NCBI GenBank assembly: GCA_014859075.1
Contig: JACUUW010000009.1
Location: 1-22,553, forward strand
DNA length: 22,553 nt
DNA from: Desulforudis sp.
Lineage (GTDB): Bacteria > Bacillota > Desulfotomaculia > Desulfotomaculales > Desulforudaceae
Direction of reading: 5' to 3'
The notes under the pieces are model-generated. The model was given only the letters and a program-made list of their open reading frames with translations. It did not search any database and had not been told where the DNA came from. Shown here piece by piece: positions 1-7,889 of this stretch. Positions within the stretch are counted from its first letter, which is position 1, and every line of letters starts with the position of its first letter. The position numbers were made by a program, and so were the translations under genes.

Positions 1-260
1 TCCACCTCGCCACCGAAGTCGGCATGGCCGGGAGTGTCCACGATATTAAACTTATAGTCCCGGTAAAAGACCGCCGTGTTCTTGGCCATAATGGTAATGC
101 CCCGTTCCCGTTCCAGTTCGTTACGGTCCATCACCCGTTCTTCCACGACCTGCCTTTCGTGGAACACACCGCTTTGTTTAAGCATCCCGTCCACCAACGT
201 GGTCTTCCCGTGGTCCACGTGCGCGATGATCGCCAAGTTCCGGAATTTATCCTGTTTCAT
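1..260 (-). CDS. typA: GTP-binding translation factor TypA/BipA, N-terminal part (gene runs off the window)
   Basis: TypA/BipA is a ribosome-associated translational GTPase of the EF-G class, involved in ribosome assembly and stress or cold adaptation. The visible 86 residues begin at ATG 260 (MKQDKFRNLAII). They carry the G1 P-loop AHVDHGKTTLVD (about residues 13-24), the switch I/G2 segment ELERERGITI, and the G3 motif DTPGHADFGGEV at the window edge. The spacing and the GHADFGGEVE continuation separate TypA from EF-G and LepA. The start is supported by a GGGGAAGG ribosome site just upstream. The rest of the GTPase, domain II and the C-terminal domain lie outside the window. Its leader has a strong promoter and a terminator-like hairpin, listed separately. 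Confidence 0.95.
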   Translation of the reverse strand, partial: MKQDKFRNLAIIAHVDHGKTTLVDGMLKQSGVFHERQVVEERVMDRNELERERGITIMAKNTAVFYRDYKFNIVDTPGHADFGGEV

Positions 261-293
261 CTATAACCTTCCCCGTGCCCTCAAATTGCCCCT

Positions 294-322
294 AAAAAGC
301 CCCGCTTGCGCCGCAAACGGGG
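294..322 (-). terminator. Terminator-like hairpin in the typA leader
   Basis: On the minus strand CCCCG-TTTGCGGCGCAAG-CGGGG folds into a 5 bp GC stem, one mismatch, then a 4 bp stem and a 3-base loop. It is followed directly by CTTTTTAG. It has the form of a rho-independent terminator. It sits between the predicted typA promoter and the typA start, so it could attenuate typA or simply stop read-through from the right. Confidence 0.55.
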
Positions 323-341
323 TTCACGTTAAAGCCTTATA

Positions 342-371
342 ATTATTGTTTCAAAAGTGGGGTTTTGTCAA
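342..371 (-). promoter_or_regulatory. Predicted sigma-A promoter of typA
   Basis: On the minus strand a perfect -35 TTGACA (371-366) is followed by an 18-base spacer and a five-of-six -10 AATAAT (347-342). The predicted start of transcription is near 335, about 75 bases before the typA ATG. The hairpin at 294-322 therefore lies within the first 45 bases of the transcript. Confidence 0.65.
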
Positions 372-445
372 CCCCCAACCATCCCTGCCCTTATTTCAAT
401 TGTCGGCTTTGAGGCTGCCAGGGTTGGGTGTTGAAAGGCACTGTG

Positions 446-550
446 TTTCTTGTTTTTCGATCTCCGCGGCCGGAAGGTATAACCCAAAAAGTCGAACTTC
501 GTTTCCGGGTGACCCCCTCGCCGGTCATCATCGGCGCTGCAATTCTTGAC
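446..550 (-). pseudogene. Relic of a group II intron reverse transcriptase/maturase (LtrA-like)
   Basis: A 35-codon stretch read on the minus strand contains DDDRRGGHPETKFDFLGYTF followed by RPRRSKNKK. This matches, from memory, the well-conserved segment of bacterial group II intron reverse transcriptases just after the YADD-containing palm, where 'KFDFLGYTFRPR' is typical. The frame has a TGA a few codons upstream. Downstream it loses similarity at once and soon stops. No catalytic YADD box, maturase or HNH part was seen, so only a fragment of the gene remains. It marks an old retroelement insertion between typA and the methyltransferase. Confidence 0.7.
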
Positions 551-817
551 AACACCTCAACCTGACTGCCGATACGAACAATCTTTCGACACTATCGTAA
601 TTCCGCTTACCAAACGCCCTCTCCCCTTCCCGAACCAGATCAATACCCACGATATCCAGCTTGTCTGACAAGACAAGGGATAAGGCAAAATGCGGCAATC
701 TCGTCGATCTGGCTTGGTGAAAATTCCATAAACGGACATTTTGCGCATAAAAAGAGAGGAGTTGGTGGGTTCAGGATTGAAGTAGCTATAAACCTAAGTA
801 TCACGGGAGGTTTTTAA
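551..817. other. Gene-free stretch upstream of the methyltransferase
   Basis: No convincing gene. One minus-strand reading (about 700-590) looks weakly protein-like (LSDKLDIVGIDLV, then REGERAFGKRNYDSVERL) and may be more of the decayed intron element, but I cannot assign it. An inverted repeat CTTGTC-TGACAA-GACAAG lies at 660-677. A possible -10 TATAAA (787-792) with a poor -35 precedes the methyltransferase, whose GGGAGG ribosome site is at 805-810. Confidence 0.4.
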
Positions 818-1624
818 ATGGTTGATTCTGCGGCCAAGAATGTAGAGAAGGTGTATGACCAGTGGGGTAAGGATTATGACGAGTTTATGCCGTGGGAGGA
901 GAAGTTTCGTAACGAGTCCAATTATTATATGCAGATCTTCAGGCAAAACAACGTGAAAAAGGTGCACGATGCCGGTTGTGGAACGGGGCGACATGCCCTT
1001 TACTTTGCACAGGCCGGTTATGAAGTGACCGGTTCCGATATCAGCAGCGGGATGCTGCAAAAAGCGGAAGAAAGGGTTAAGGCGGCCGGATACCAAATTA
1101 ACTGGGTGCATAGTTCCTTTCAGGAGCTGGCGGATAAGGTGGACAAGAGATACGACTGTTTATTCTCCGGGGGTACCGCATTAGCCCATATATTGGACGA
1201 AGAAGAGTTACTGATTGCACTTAATAGTATCCGTGAGGTGCTGGTTCCCGGGGGAATTTTAATTACCGATAATATAAACGGGGAACTGAAAGCGAAAAAG
1301 GGCTTGTCCATTGGACCGTTGGAGGTGCCGGAAGGGCCTGAAGGACAGGACTCTGATAAGCTTTGGTTGCGCGTTTTAAACACCAACTGGCCGATCATTA
1401 ACTATAACGTCGTCACTATGGAAAAGATTGATGGTAAATGGGGCATGGTCGTAAAGACTTTTGATTTACGGGGCGATATACACGTTTTATTAAGGAAGCT
1501 GTTGCCGAAGGCCGGTTTTGAGATTATCTCTGATGAACCAAACAGTGATTACGGTGGTACCAGCAGCAGTTATCAGCTCAAGCACGGTGAGCCCAGAGGT
1601 GTTTTCGTAGCCCGTCGGATTTAA
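818..1624 (+). CDS. Class I SAM-dependent methyltransferase
   Basis: This 268-residue protein is a soluble Rossmann-fold methyltransferase. The SAM-binding motif I is VHDAGCGTGRHAL (about residues 49-61), and the acidic motif II residue is in VTGSDIS (D74). Motif post-II is YDCLFSGGTALAHI and motif III is VPGGILITDNING. The N-terminal helix VYDQWGKDYDEF and overall length resemble glycine/sarcosine N-methyltransferase-like and ubiE-like enzymes. The acceptor cannot be told from sequence, and the C-terminal half is not diagnostic. The start is well supported by GGGAGG seven bases upstream. By eye the gene is more AT-rich than its neighbours and it sits next to a retroelement relic, so acquisition by transfer is possible. 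It appears to be transcribed alone, with a terminator at 1781-1820. Confidence 0.85.
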   Translation: MVDSAAKNVEKVYDQWGKDYDEFMPWEEKFRNESNYYMQIFRQNNVKKVHDAGCGTGRHALYFAQAGYEVTGSDISSGMLQKAEERVKAAGYQINWVHSSFQELADKVDKRYDCLFSGGTALAHILDEEELLIALNSIREVLVPGGILITDNINGELKAKKGLSIGPLEVPEGPEGQDSDKLWLRVLNTNWPIINYNVVTMEKIDGKWGMVVKTFDLRGDIHVLLRKLLPKAGFEIISDEPNSDYGGTSSSYQLKHGEPRGVFVARRI

Positions 1625-1780
1625 CCCGGGAACGGGAGCGGATCAGCACGGAAACCGCGGACATAACCGGACGCGAAACCCGCGCTATTCCTAGGCTCCG
1701 GACAACGGTGGACGACTATTAACGGCCTGAAAGGGACTCATCAGGTTCGGGGTTAGAGTCCGTGATGGCCCACTAAGAAA

Positions 1781-1820
1781 GCAAGGGTTCCCGAATCGGG
1801 TCCTTGCCGTTTTGCTTTTC
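1781..1820 (+). terminator. Rho-independent terminator downstream of the methyltransferase
   Basis: GCAAGG (1781-1786) pairs with CCTTGC (1802-1807), and CCCG with CGGG inside. The loop is short and the hairpin is followed by CGTTTTGCTTTT. It lies 157 bases after the methyltransferase stop codon. Confidence 0.7.
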
Positions 1821-2009
1821 GAGAAAGGTGTGCAAGACAACGGACAATCGTGAGTTTACAGCGGACCTTTTGCGGGACACGGCCGTAATAAACTAGGCAG
1901 CAAGATTGCATTCCAATACTACAAGGCGGCTCCGGTTGGCGGCGCTCATTAGTAACCAGCATCTTCGCCGGTCCAATAGCCCCACACCGGCTACGGTATG
2001 TGTCGGGTT

Positions 2010-2043
2010 TTGACTTTCGTTTCCGATTTTTCTGGATTATAAT
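2010..2043 (+). promoter_or_regulatory. Probable promoter of the small membrane-protein gene
   Basis: A perfect -10 TATAAT lies at 2038-2043. A TTGACT at 2010-2015 is 22 bases upstream, too far for a normal spacer. The hexamer at the usual distance (TTTCGT) is poor. The predicted transcript would have a leader of about 25 bases before the GGGGAGG ribosome site. Confidence 0.45.
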
Positions 2044-2074
2044 AGGCTAAACAGTCTTCGGGGAGGTGCCACGA

Positions 2075-2596
2075 ATGGCATTACCGGCCGGGATCCTTCT
2101 GGGCCTTGTCTTCGGAATCTTGATCCACCTGCTGTCGTGGCGACTGCGGGAACGGTACATCGTGGCCGCCGCACTGTTGGGGGCGGTCTGTGTCGCGGGG
2201 ATAGGCACAGTAGCGTGGTCACTTCTGCCAAACCCGTATGTCGGAAAGATCCACGGTGAACTGAGGATGGCCCTGGGTGTGATGGTACTGGCCGCCGTCG
2301 TCCTCGGCCTCCTGCACGCCCGCGTTTTGGCGGCACCCTGGTGGGCCTGCACCCTTGCGGTCTTCGTTGACGTTGGGCTGGGGCTTGGCGCCGGAACAGC
2401 CGGGGCGGTGGGCCGGGACTGGCTGGTCGCGGCCCACGGCTACGATTGGCAACCGTTGCACCAAGCCTTTAACACTGGAATACCTACCCTGGCCCTGACC
2501 TTGCTCGGCTTGCTTCTGTTCCACCCGCTTTTGCACCTCCGCCGGAATGCCCGGAAAAAGAAACTGCGGGTCGGCCGTGCTCCCTGGCTCCGCTGA
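2075..2596 (+). CDS. Small integral membrane protein of unknown function
   Basis: I do not recognise this 173-residue protein. It has about four hydrophobic segments: residues 2-20, 30-50, near 68-90, and a final pair around 95-115 and 140-155. It ends in a strongly basic tail (RRNARKKKLRVGR), which should be cytoplasmic by the positive-inside rule. The ATG at 2075 was chosen over a GTG at 2066 because GGGGAGG (2060-2066) lies eight bases before the ATG and overlaps the GTG. The gene converges with the mannose operon, leaving only 59 bases between the two stop codons. No enzyme or transporter motif is visible. Confidence 0.7.
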   Translation: MALPAGILLGLVFGILIHLLSWRLRERYIVAAALLGAVCVAGIGTVAWSLLPNPYVGKIHGELRMALGVMVLAAVVLGLLHARVLAAPWWACTLAVFVDVGLGLGAGTAGAVGRDWLVAAHGYDWQPLHQAFNTGIPTLALTLLGLLLFHPLLHLRRNARKKKLRVGRAPWLR

Positions 2597-2655
2597 AACC
2601 GGCCCACTACAGCTTCATAATTTGATGCTTAGCTTTGTGTTTGGCCCCGGTGCGT

Positions 2656-4956
2656 CTAGAAGTTCATCGCCTCCTGGATGGATCCGTTCATCAGTACGCC
2701 CTGCCCGACCACTTCGTACATGGTCAGCAAAGAGATCAGCCAGGAAACGGTGGACTCCGCCCCCTGGTTGGCGTTGACTCCGTTGTGCTCCAGGCCGTCG
2801 CAACAGCCCCCGGTCGTAAAATCGTAAAGCGGCAGGTTAACGTCGTTGTAACCCAGGAACCAGTGTAGACAACGCCTGGCCTCCTCGATCCAGAATAACT
2901 CACCGGTGCCGCGAAAAGCCTCCACACAGGCGTCGACCAACGCCATGGCGTCAACCGGCTGTTGGTCGAACTGGGCCCGCGCACCCGCCCGGGTCAGCCA
3001 ACCCTCATTCCCGACAAGGGAAATGTGGCCTTCGGGCGCTGTCTGCTTTTTCAGCAACCACATCAAAACAGAAAGACCGGTGTCAAAAATCAAGGGATCA
3101 GCCAGGCGCCGGCCCGCAAGTAACAACGCGTGCGGTATCTTGGCGTTGTCGTAGGTTACCACATCCTCGAACCACATCCACTCGGGATCGCATTGCTTGA
3201 AAGCCGTGTAGAGCTTGGCCGCCAACCGCTGGCACGTGCGGCGCGCTACGGCGTCTCCCTGATAGGCTTCCAGGTAAGCGTGTAGTCCGACCAGAGTAAA
3301 AGCCCAGGCCCGGGGATAAATGAATTCCTCGACCACGGGTAGGCCGTCGTTGAAAAGACGCGTGGCCAAAGACCGTATGGAATCACTCGGCGCCTCGCGC
3401 ACCGTCACCCCCAATCCCCATAAGGCGCGCCCGTGGGCGTCTTCGCTCCCAACCTCCTCCAGCCACCGCCGGTCATACGACATGAAGTTTCGAAAACGGC
3501 CCTTCTCACGGTTGAAAGCGTAAGCGATAAAGGCCAGGTACTTCTGGGTGAGCGGAATGACCTGCTTGTCCTGAAAAAGCGCATAAAAAAGACTCGTCAC
3601 GATCAGGGCGCGGGCCTGGTCGTCCACACAGTACCCGTGCTCCCAATTCGGTATGGTATAACTGCAGTGCTGCAGAAGACCGGTATCGTCGGTCATGACC
3701 CGCAGGTGCTGCAGGTTCGGGGCCGGCAGCTGATCCACGATCCTGGCCGGGAAACGATGCCCGTTCGGCGGCGTGGGTCTGGACACCGGGCGCTTGAGTA
3801 CGTGGTGAAACAAGTCGATGTAACTCCGGGCCACTTCCCTCCAGACCATGGTCCGGCCGAACTTGTACGCCCGCTTCCGCATGGCGTTTCGCTCCCGGTT
3901 CTTCCCCAGCAGGTCGATGATCTCCCGCGCCATGGCGTCCACGTCGCCGAACGGCACCAGCCGGCCGCGTCCCTCGGACAACAGTTCCTCGGCGTGCCAG
4001 TAGGGGGTGGAGATGCACGCCTTGCCCGCCCCAACGGCGTAGGAAAGCGTGCCCGAAGTGATCTGGGCGGGCGACCGGTGGGGTGTAATAAAAATATCGG
4101 CGGCGATGATGTACCGGCACAGCTCGTCCTGCTCGACATACTTGTTGTCAAAGCGTACAAAGGCCTCCAGGCCCAGGCGGTTGACCAGTTGGTGCAGGCT
4201 GTGCCGGTATGCGTCACCGGTGTGCCTGATCACGTGCGGGTGCGTGGCGCCCAGGATGATATACATAACATCCGGGTGGCGCTTGACAACCTCCGGCAAC
4301 GCCTGGAGCACCAGTTCATAGCCCTTGCCGGGATGCACCAGGCCGAAGCTCAACAGTACCGTGCGGTTCTCCACGCCAAAGGTATCCTTGTAGTAACTTG
4401 GATCGACGAACGCAAAGTCGGGAATGCCGTGGGGAATGAACGTGACTTTGTCTTCGGAAATGCCGTAGGTGTCGCGCAGTATCTGGCTGGCTTTCTTGCT
4501 CATCACCACCAGTTGTTCCGAGTGTTCGGCCAACTCGAGCAAAATCGCTCGCTGTTCCTCGGTCGGTTCGGTCAGTACGGTGTGCAGGGTAGTGACCACC
4601 GGCATCTGCAGGTTCTTGACCAGGTGCAGAATGTGGCAGCCGCTTTTCCCCCCGAAAATACCGTATTCGTGCTGTAGGACCACCAGATCGGCCTGGTTCA
4701 GGTTCAAGAACTCGGCGGCCCGCAGGTAGTCCGGCAGGCTGCTGTCGCGGACCTGGAACTTCACCCGTTCCGGGTAGGCATATCCGCCGTCCACGTCGTC
4801 CATCGTGACTATGGCCACCTGACAGGAAGCTCCGAACTCGGCTTCCAGGGCGCTGCACAGATTATCCGTAAAGGTCGCGAGGCCGCAACGCCGGGGTACG
4901 CAGGTCCCGATCACGGCCACCGACTTCACTTTGTTGTTTCTACCGTAGGCGGGCAT
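2656..4956 (-). CDS. GT4 mannosyltransferase-like protein fused to a C-terminal helical-barrel domain
   Basis: A 766-residue two-domain protein, last gene of the mannose operon, starting 16 bases after the upstream gene's stop. Residues 10-390 form a GT-B retaining glycosyltransferase of family GT4: RRCGLATFT (22-30), QHEYGIFGG (95-103), IPHGIPD (174-180), and the donor-side FGLVHPGKG (204-212). The usual EX7E motif is altered: the segment at 301-317 reads SGTLSYAVGAGKACIST, and acidic residues appear only later in HAEELL. The RRCG(I/L)ATFT start recalls mannosyltransferase-like GT4 proteins. Residues 400-750 resemble the alpha/alpha barrel tails seen on some archaeal, cyanobacterial and clostridial GT4 proteins, with a hallmark HGYCVDDQARAL (440-451). 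I infer GDP-mannose as donor from the adjacent manC and manB. The tail may bind, trim or measure the growing glycan. Confidence 0.8.
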   Translation of the reverse strand: MPAYGRNNKVKSVAVIGTCVPRRCGLATFTDNLCSALEAEFGASCQVAIVTMDDVDGGYAYPERVKFQVRDSSLPDYLRAAEFLNLNQADLVVLQHEYGIFGGKSGCHILHLVKNLQMPVVTTLHTVLTEPTEEQRAILLELAEHSEQLVVMSKKASQILRDTYGISEDKVTFIPHGIPDFAFVDPSYYKDTFGVENRTVLLSFGLVHPGKGYELVLQALPEVVKRHPDVMYIILGATHPHVIRHTGDAYRHSLHQLVNRLGLEAFVRFDNKYVEQDELCRYIIAADIFITPHRSPAQITSGTLSYAVGAGKACISTPYWHAEELLSEGRGRLVPFGDVDAMAREIIDLLGKNRERNAMRKRAYKFGRTMVWREVARSYIDLFHHVLKRPVSRPTPPNGHRFPARIVDQLPAPNLQHLRVMTDDTGLLQHCSYTIPNWEHGYCVDDQARALIVTSLFYALFQDKQVIPLTQKYLAFIAYAFNREKGRFRNFMSYDRRWLEEVGSEDAHGRALWGLGVTVREAPSDSIRSLATRLFNDGLPVVEEFIYPRAWAFTLVGLHAYLEAYQGDAVARRTCQRLAAKLYTAFKQCDPEWMWFEDVVTYDNAKIPHALLLAGRRLADPLIFDTGLSVLMWLLKKQTAPEGHISLVGNEGWLTRAGARAQFDQQPVDAMALVDACVEAFRGTGELFWIEEARRCLHWFLGYNDVNLPLYDFTTGGCCDGLEHNGVNANQGAESTVSWLISLLTMYEVVGQGVLMNGSIQEAMNF

Positions 4957-4972
4957 GTCCTCACCCTCTCAT

Positions 4973-6454
4973 CTATTCCGGTTGCCACAACAGACTCTTC
5001 ACCAGCACCTCTTCTACCGGCACGGTTGCGATTCCGGTTTCCCAGTCGGACATGGCGTAGGTCACAATCAACTCGTGATGGTGGATTACAGCCCCACAGG
5101 TGTAAACCACGTTGGGCACGTATCCTTCCCGCTCATATTCGTTCGGGCACAGGATGGGTTCGCGCAGCCGCCCCACCAACTTGGACGGCTCGTTCAGGTC
5201 CAGGAGGTCGATCCCGATACAGTATTTGCGCATCGGTCCTACGCCGTGGGTCAGGACCAGCCAACCGGCTTTGGTCTCGATGGGCGGTCCGCCGTTGCCG
5301 ATCTGCACGAATTCCCACGGACTCTGCGGCCCCCGGATCAACTCGGCCTTATCCCAGTGGTAGAGGTCGTCCGAATAGGCGATGTAGTTGCTCTCGTTGT
5401 CCAGCCGGGACAGCATGACGTACTTGCCGTTGATCCGGCGCGGGAAAAGCGCCACGCCTTTGTTGTGGCTGGCTTTGCCCGTCAACGTCGTGGACTTGAA
5501 ACTGAGAAAGTCCTTAGTCTCCAGCAATTTGCACACCACCACAAACCCATTGTACCCAGTGTAGGTGGCGTAGTAGGTGACCGACCCGTCGTCGTCGGTG
5601 AACCGTACCAAGCGGGCGTCCTCGATGCCCCGACTCTCGTTCTCGACCACAGGGAAAAGGACGCGCCCGGAAATACGGGTATCGGGCCGGAACTTCACTC
5701 TGTAAATGTTCTTGTTCATCCAGGCCAGGATCTCCTGCATGTCGGCCTGCGCACGTTTCGGCAGGGTCCGCTTCCCCTCGGCCTTAATCATCCGCTCTTC
5801 CAGTTCGGCGGCCGTGAATTCGGACGGCAACCCTTTCAACATCAAGGCCAGCGACTTACTGAATGCACCCCGGTTTTTTAGTTTGGACTCAAACAAACTC
5901 TTGTCGTAGGTTTGCTGCGGAAGGACCTCCGGGGGTTCCACGAAAGGACTGATGGGCCGGGTCTTGATCTGGTACGCGTCGTCAATGATGCATGATCTGA
6001 ACTCCAGTGACGAGATGTGCCCCTCGCCCACGCACCGGAAAGTCATAATACACCGGACTTCTCCTTCCCGCAAGCCGCCCTGGTCCGGGTGGAGCGCGAT
6101 GGAAGGGTTCAGCACGCCGGCCGACTGAATCGAATACTCACTTGTAAAATAGGCTCCGATTAGCAATTTCCTGTTCTCCGAAAGTTCCACGCCCTTCGGC
6201 ACATACTGGGCCACGTGGCAGAAATTCTGAGCCAAGATGTCTTCGAAGCGACGGTGCCGGTAAGAGAACTCCTCCAGCACCTGGTTGATCAAGGTGGTGA
6301 CCTCGTCCTCGGACAGCTTCAACACCCGCCCGATGATGTTAAGAGCCCGCTTTTCCCCAGGGATAAAGGGTCTGGCAATTACCCGGCGACAGTCAGCCTG
6401 CCTGATTTCGCCCCTGCGGGTAGCCATTACACAGAGGGCGCCTTTATCCTGCAT
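4973..6454 (-). CDS. GH130 family beta-mannoside phosphorylase-like protein, long form
   Basis: A 493-residue cytosolic protein. GH130 enzymes are five-bladed beta-propellers that mostly phosphorolyse beta-mannosides to alpha-mannose-1-phosphate. The catalytic acid is in GIEDAR (276-281, D279). Phosphate-site candidates are R350 in LSRLDNE and H403 in VLTHGVG, with K395 in ETKAGW. The propeller proper seems to start near residue 112 (SAGVLNPSIAL). Residues 1-110 and an insert around 165-250 are extra compared with typical 300-350-residue members. The ATG is supported by AAAGGTGG upstream. A -10-like TATAAT (6493-6488) in the 52-base gap after manB could drive the last two genes. From memory, Thermoanaerobacter sp. 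X-514 has two adjacent GH130 enzymes acting on beta-1,2-mannan. The exact linkage here is inferred, and hydrolase or transferase (GT108-like) activity is an alternative. Confidence 0.85.
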   Translation of the reverse strand: MQDKGALCVMATRRGEIRQADCRRVIARPFIPGEKRALNIIGRVLKLSEDEVTTLINQVLEEFSYRHRRFEDILAQNFCHVAQYVPKGVELSENRKLLIGAYFTSEYSIQSAGVLNPSIALHPDQGGLREGEVRCIMTFRCVGEGHISSLEFRSCIIDDAYQIKTRPISPFVEPPEVLPQQTYDKSLFESKLKNRGAFSKSLALMLKGLPSEFTAAELEERMIKAEGKRTLPKRAQADMQEILAWMNKNIYRVKFRPDTRISGRVLFPVVENESRGIEDARLVRFTDDDGSVTYYATYTGYNGFVVVCKLLETKDFLSFKSTTLTGKASHNKGVALFPRRINGKYVMLSRLDNESNYIAYSDDLYHWDKAELIRGPQSPWEFVQIGNGGPPIETKAGWLVLTHGVGPMRKYCIGIDLLDLNEPSKLVGRLREPILCPNEYEREGYVPNVVYTCGAVIHHHELIVTYAMSDWETGIATVPVEEVLVKSLLWQPE

Positions 6455-6506
6455 TATACAACCACCTTTTAAAGATAGTCTGGGTTCATTATATGATTAA
6501 CTGGAA

Positions 6507-7889
6507 TCAATCGACTTCATTGTCCAGCAGGAACAGAATTTCGCGGGTCTTCAATTCCACTAGTGCCGCGTCACCGCGTGACTCGACGTTCAGCCGGACT
6601 ACGGGCTCGGTGTTGGACATGCGCAGGTTGAAACGCCAGTCGGTAAAATCCAGGCTGATCCCGTCGGTTTCGTCTACAACCAGGGCCTCGGTTTCATACC
6701 GCGCCCGCACCCGGGCGATGGCCTCGGCCGGATCCGCCACGCGCCGGTTGATTTCACCACTCGCCGGGTAACGCCGCATTCGTTCACCAACCAGCTCGGA
6801 GAGTTTCTTCCCGGTCTTGCTCATAATCTCGAGGACCACGAGCCAGGGAATCATGCCGCTGTCGCAGTAGGCAAAGTCGCGGAAGTAGTGGTGCGCCGAC
6901 ATCTCGCCACCGTAAACGGCGTCCTCCTTGCGCATTCTCTCTTTTATGAACGCGTGTCCCGTCTTACTCTGGATGGGCCGCCCCCCCGCCTCCCGGACAA
7001 TCTCGACCGTGTTCCAGGTGAGTCGCGGATCGTGAATGATCTTCGCCCCCGGATTCTGTTTAAGCAGGTGTCCGGCCAGCAAACCAACGATATAATAGCC
7101 TTCAATAAAGGAACCTTCCTCGTCAAAGAAAAAGCACCGGTCGTAGTCGCCGTCCCAGGCGATCCCAATGTCAGCCCCCGTCGATACGACGGCTGCGGCC
7201 GTCACCCGTCGGTTCTCGGGGAGCAGCGGGTTGGGTACGCCGTTCGGGAAACGGCCGTCCGGTTCGAAGAAAAGCTTTTCAAACCGCAGAGGCAGGTGTC
7301 GTTCCAGTTGATCGACGACCAAACCCGCACCTCCGTTTCCGGCGTTGCACACCACCTTGAACGGTTTCAGGTTGGGAACATCGACGGACCGCAGCAAATG
7401 CTGCACATACCGGCCGTAGATGTCGATCCGCTGCACCCGCCCCCGCGCCGGCGACCGCGACAGCGGCGTTACCGGAATACCTTCGGCCACCAGGCTTTCA
7501 ATGTCTCTGAGCCCAGAATCGCCACTGATGGGCTTGGCCTTCTCGCGAACGAGCTTCATCCCGTTGTAGTCCGCCGGGTTGTGGCTGGCGGTGACCATGA
7601 TCCCGCCGTCCAACCCCAGGTCAAACGTCGCGAAATAGACCTGCTCGGTACCGCATAAACCAATATCGAGCACGTCCACGCCTTCGCCGGTCAGGCCCCT
7701 CATCAGCGCCCGGCTCAACCCGGGGCTTGACAGGCGCACGTCATGCCCGACCACAACCCGCCGGGGCTTGATCAACACGGCGTAAGCCCGCCCGATGGCG
7801 GCCACCCGGTCTTCATTTAAATCATCGGGGACCCGACCCCTGATGTCGTAGGCCTTGAAACAAGAACTCCGCTCTTCGAATCTGTTCAC
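6507..7889 (-). CDS. manB: Phosphomannomutase (ManB/CpsG type)
   Basis: This 460-residue alpha-D-phosphohexomutase interconverts mannose-6-phosphate and mannose-1-phosphate in the cytosol. The phosphoserine loop is TASHNPADYNGMK (S102). The metal-binding loop is DGDYDR (246-251, with Y where most members have A or F). The sugar-recognition loop GGEMSAHHYF (327-336) is the mannose/glucose type found in E. coli CpsG, and the phosphate-binding SNTEP is at 425-429. Length is normal. The GTG start at 7889 overlaps the upstream manC stop as GTGA, implying translational coupling. In this operon it connects central metabolism to GDP-mannose, and it could also return phosphorolysis-derived Man-1-P to Man-6-P. 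It may also act on glucose phosphates, as many bacterial enzymes do. Confidence 0.93.
   Translation of the reverse strand: MNRFEERSSCFKAYDIRGRVPDDLNEDRVAAIGRAYAVLIKPRRVVVGHDVRLSSPGLSRALMRGLTGEGVDVLDIGLCGTEQVYFATFDLGLDGGIMVTASHNPADYNGMKLVREKAKPISGDSGLRDIESLVAEGIPVTPLSRSPARGRVQRIDIYGRYVQHLLRSVDVPNLKPFKVVCNAGNGGAGLVVDQLERHLPLRFEKLFFEPDGRFPNGVPNPLLPENRRVTAAAVVSTGADIGIAWDGDYDRCFFFDEEGSFIEGYYIVGLLAGHLLKQNPGAKIIHDPRLTWNTVEIVREAGGRPIQSKTGHAFIKERMRKEDAVYGGEMSAHHYFRDFAYCDSGMIPWLVVLEIMSKTGKKLSELVGERMRRYPASGEINRRVADPAEAIARVRARYETEALVVDETDGISLDFTDWRFNLRMSNTEPVVRLNVESRGDAALVELKTREILFLLDNEVD

Larger units (their letters stand above)
1625..2074. other. 450-base gene-free stretch with several inverted repeats
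   Basis: No convincing gene on either strand. The first part holds a hairpin GGACTC (1734-1739) / GAGTCC (1756-1761) and then the terminator at 1781-1820, so a structured 3' UTR or small RNA is possible. After the terminator, 1821-1978 shows nothing I recognise. A CCC-ACA-CCG / CGG-TGT-GGG imperfect hairpin with TTTT (about 1981-2010) precedes the promoter of the next gene. I found no match to a riboswitch class I know. Confidence 0.4.

Noticed and set aside
557..748. 63-codon minus-strand frame
   Set aside because: No ribosome site or recognisable family. A neighbouring frame looks more protein-like, and the area is probably decayed retroelement sequence.
1737..1744. CTGATGAG on the minus strand, resembling the hammerhead ribozyme core
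   Set aside because: The required stem II and following GAAA are not found at the right distance.
1753..1962. 69-codon minus-strand frame
   Set aside because: It runs through the terminator hairpin at 1781-1820, has no good ribosome site and no known motif.
3433..4677. Long plus-strand open frame (414 codons) opposite the GT4-barrel gene
   Set aside because: It is a mirror of GC-rich coding sequence, has no ribosome site or domain, and lies wholly inside a clear gene on the other strand.
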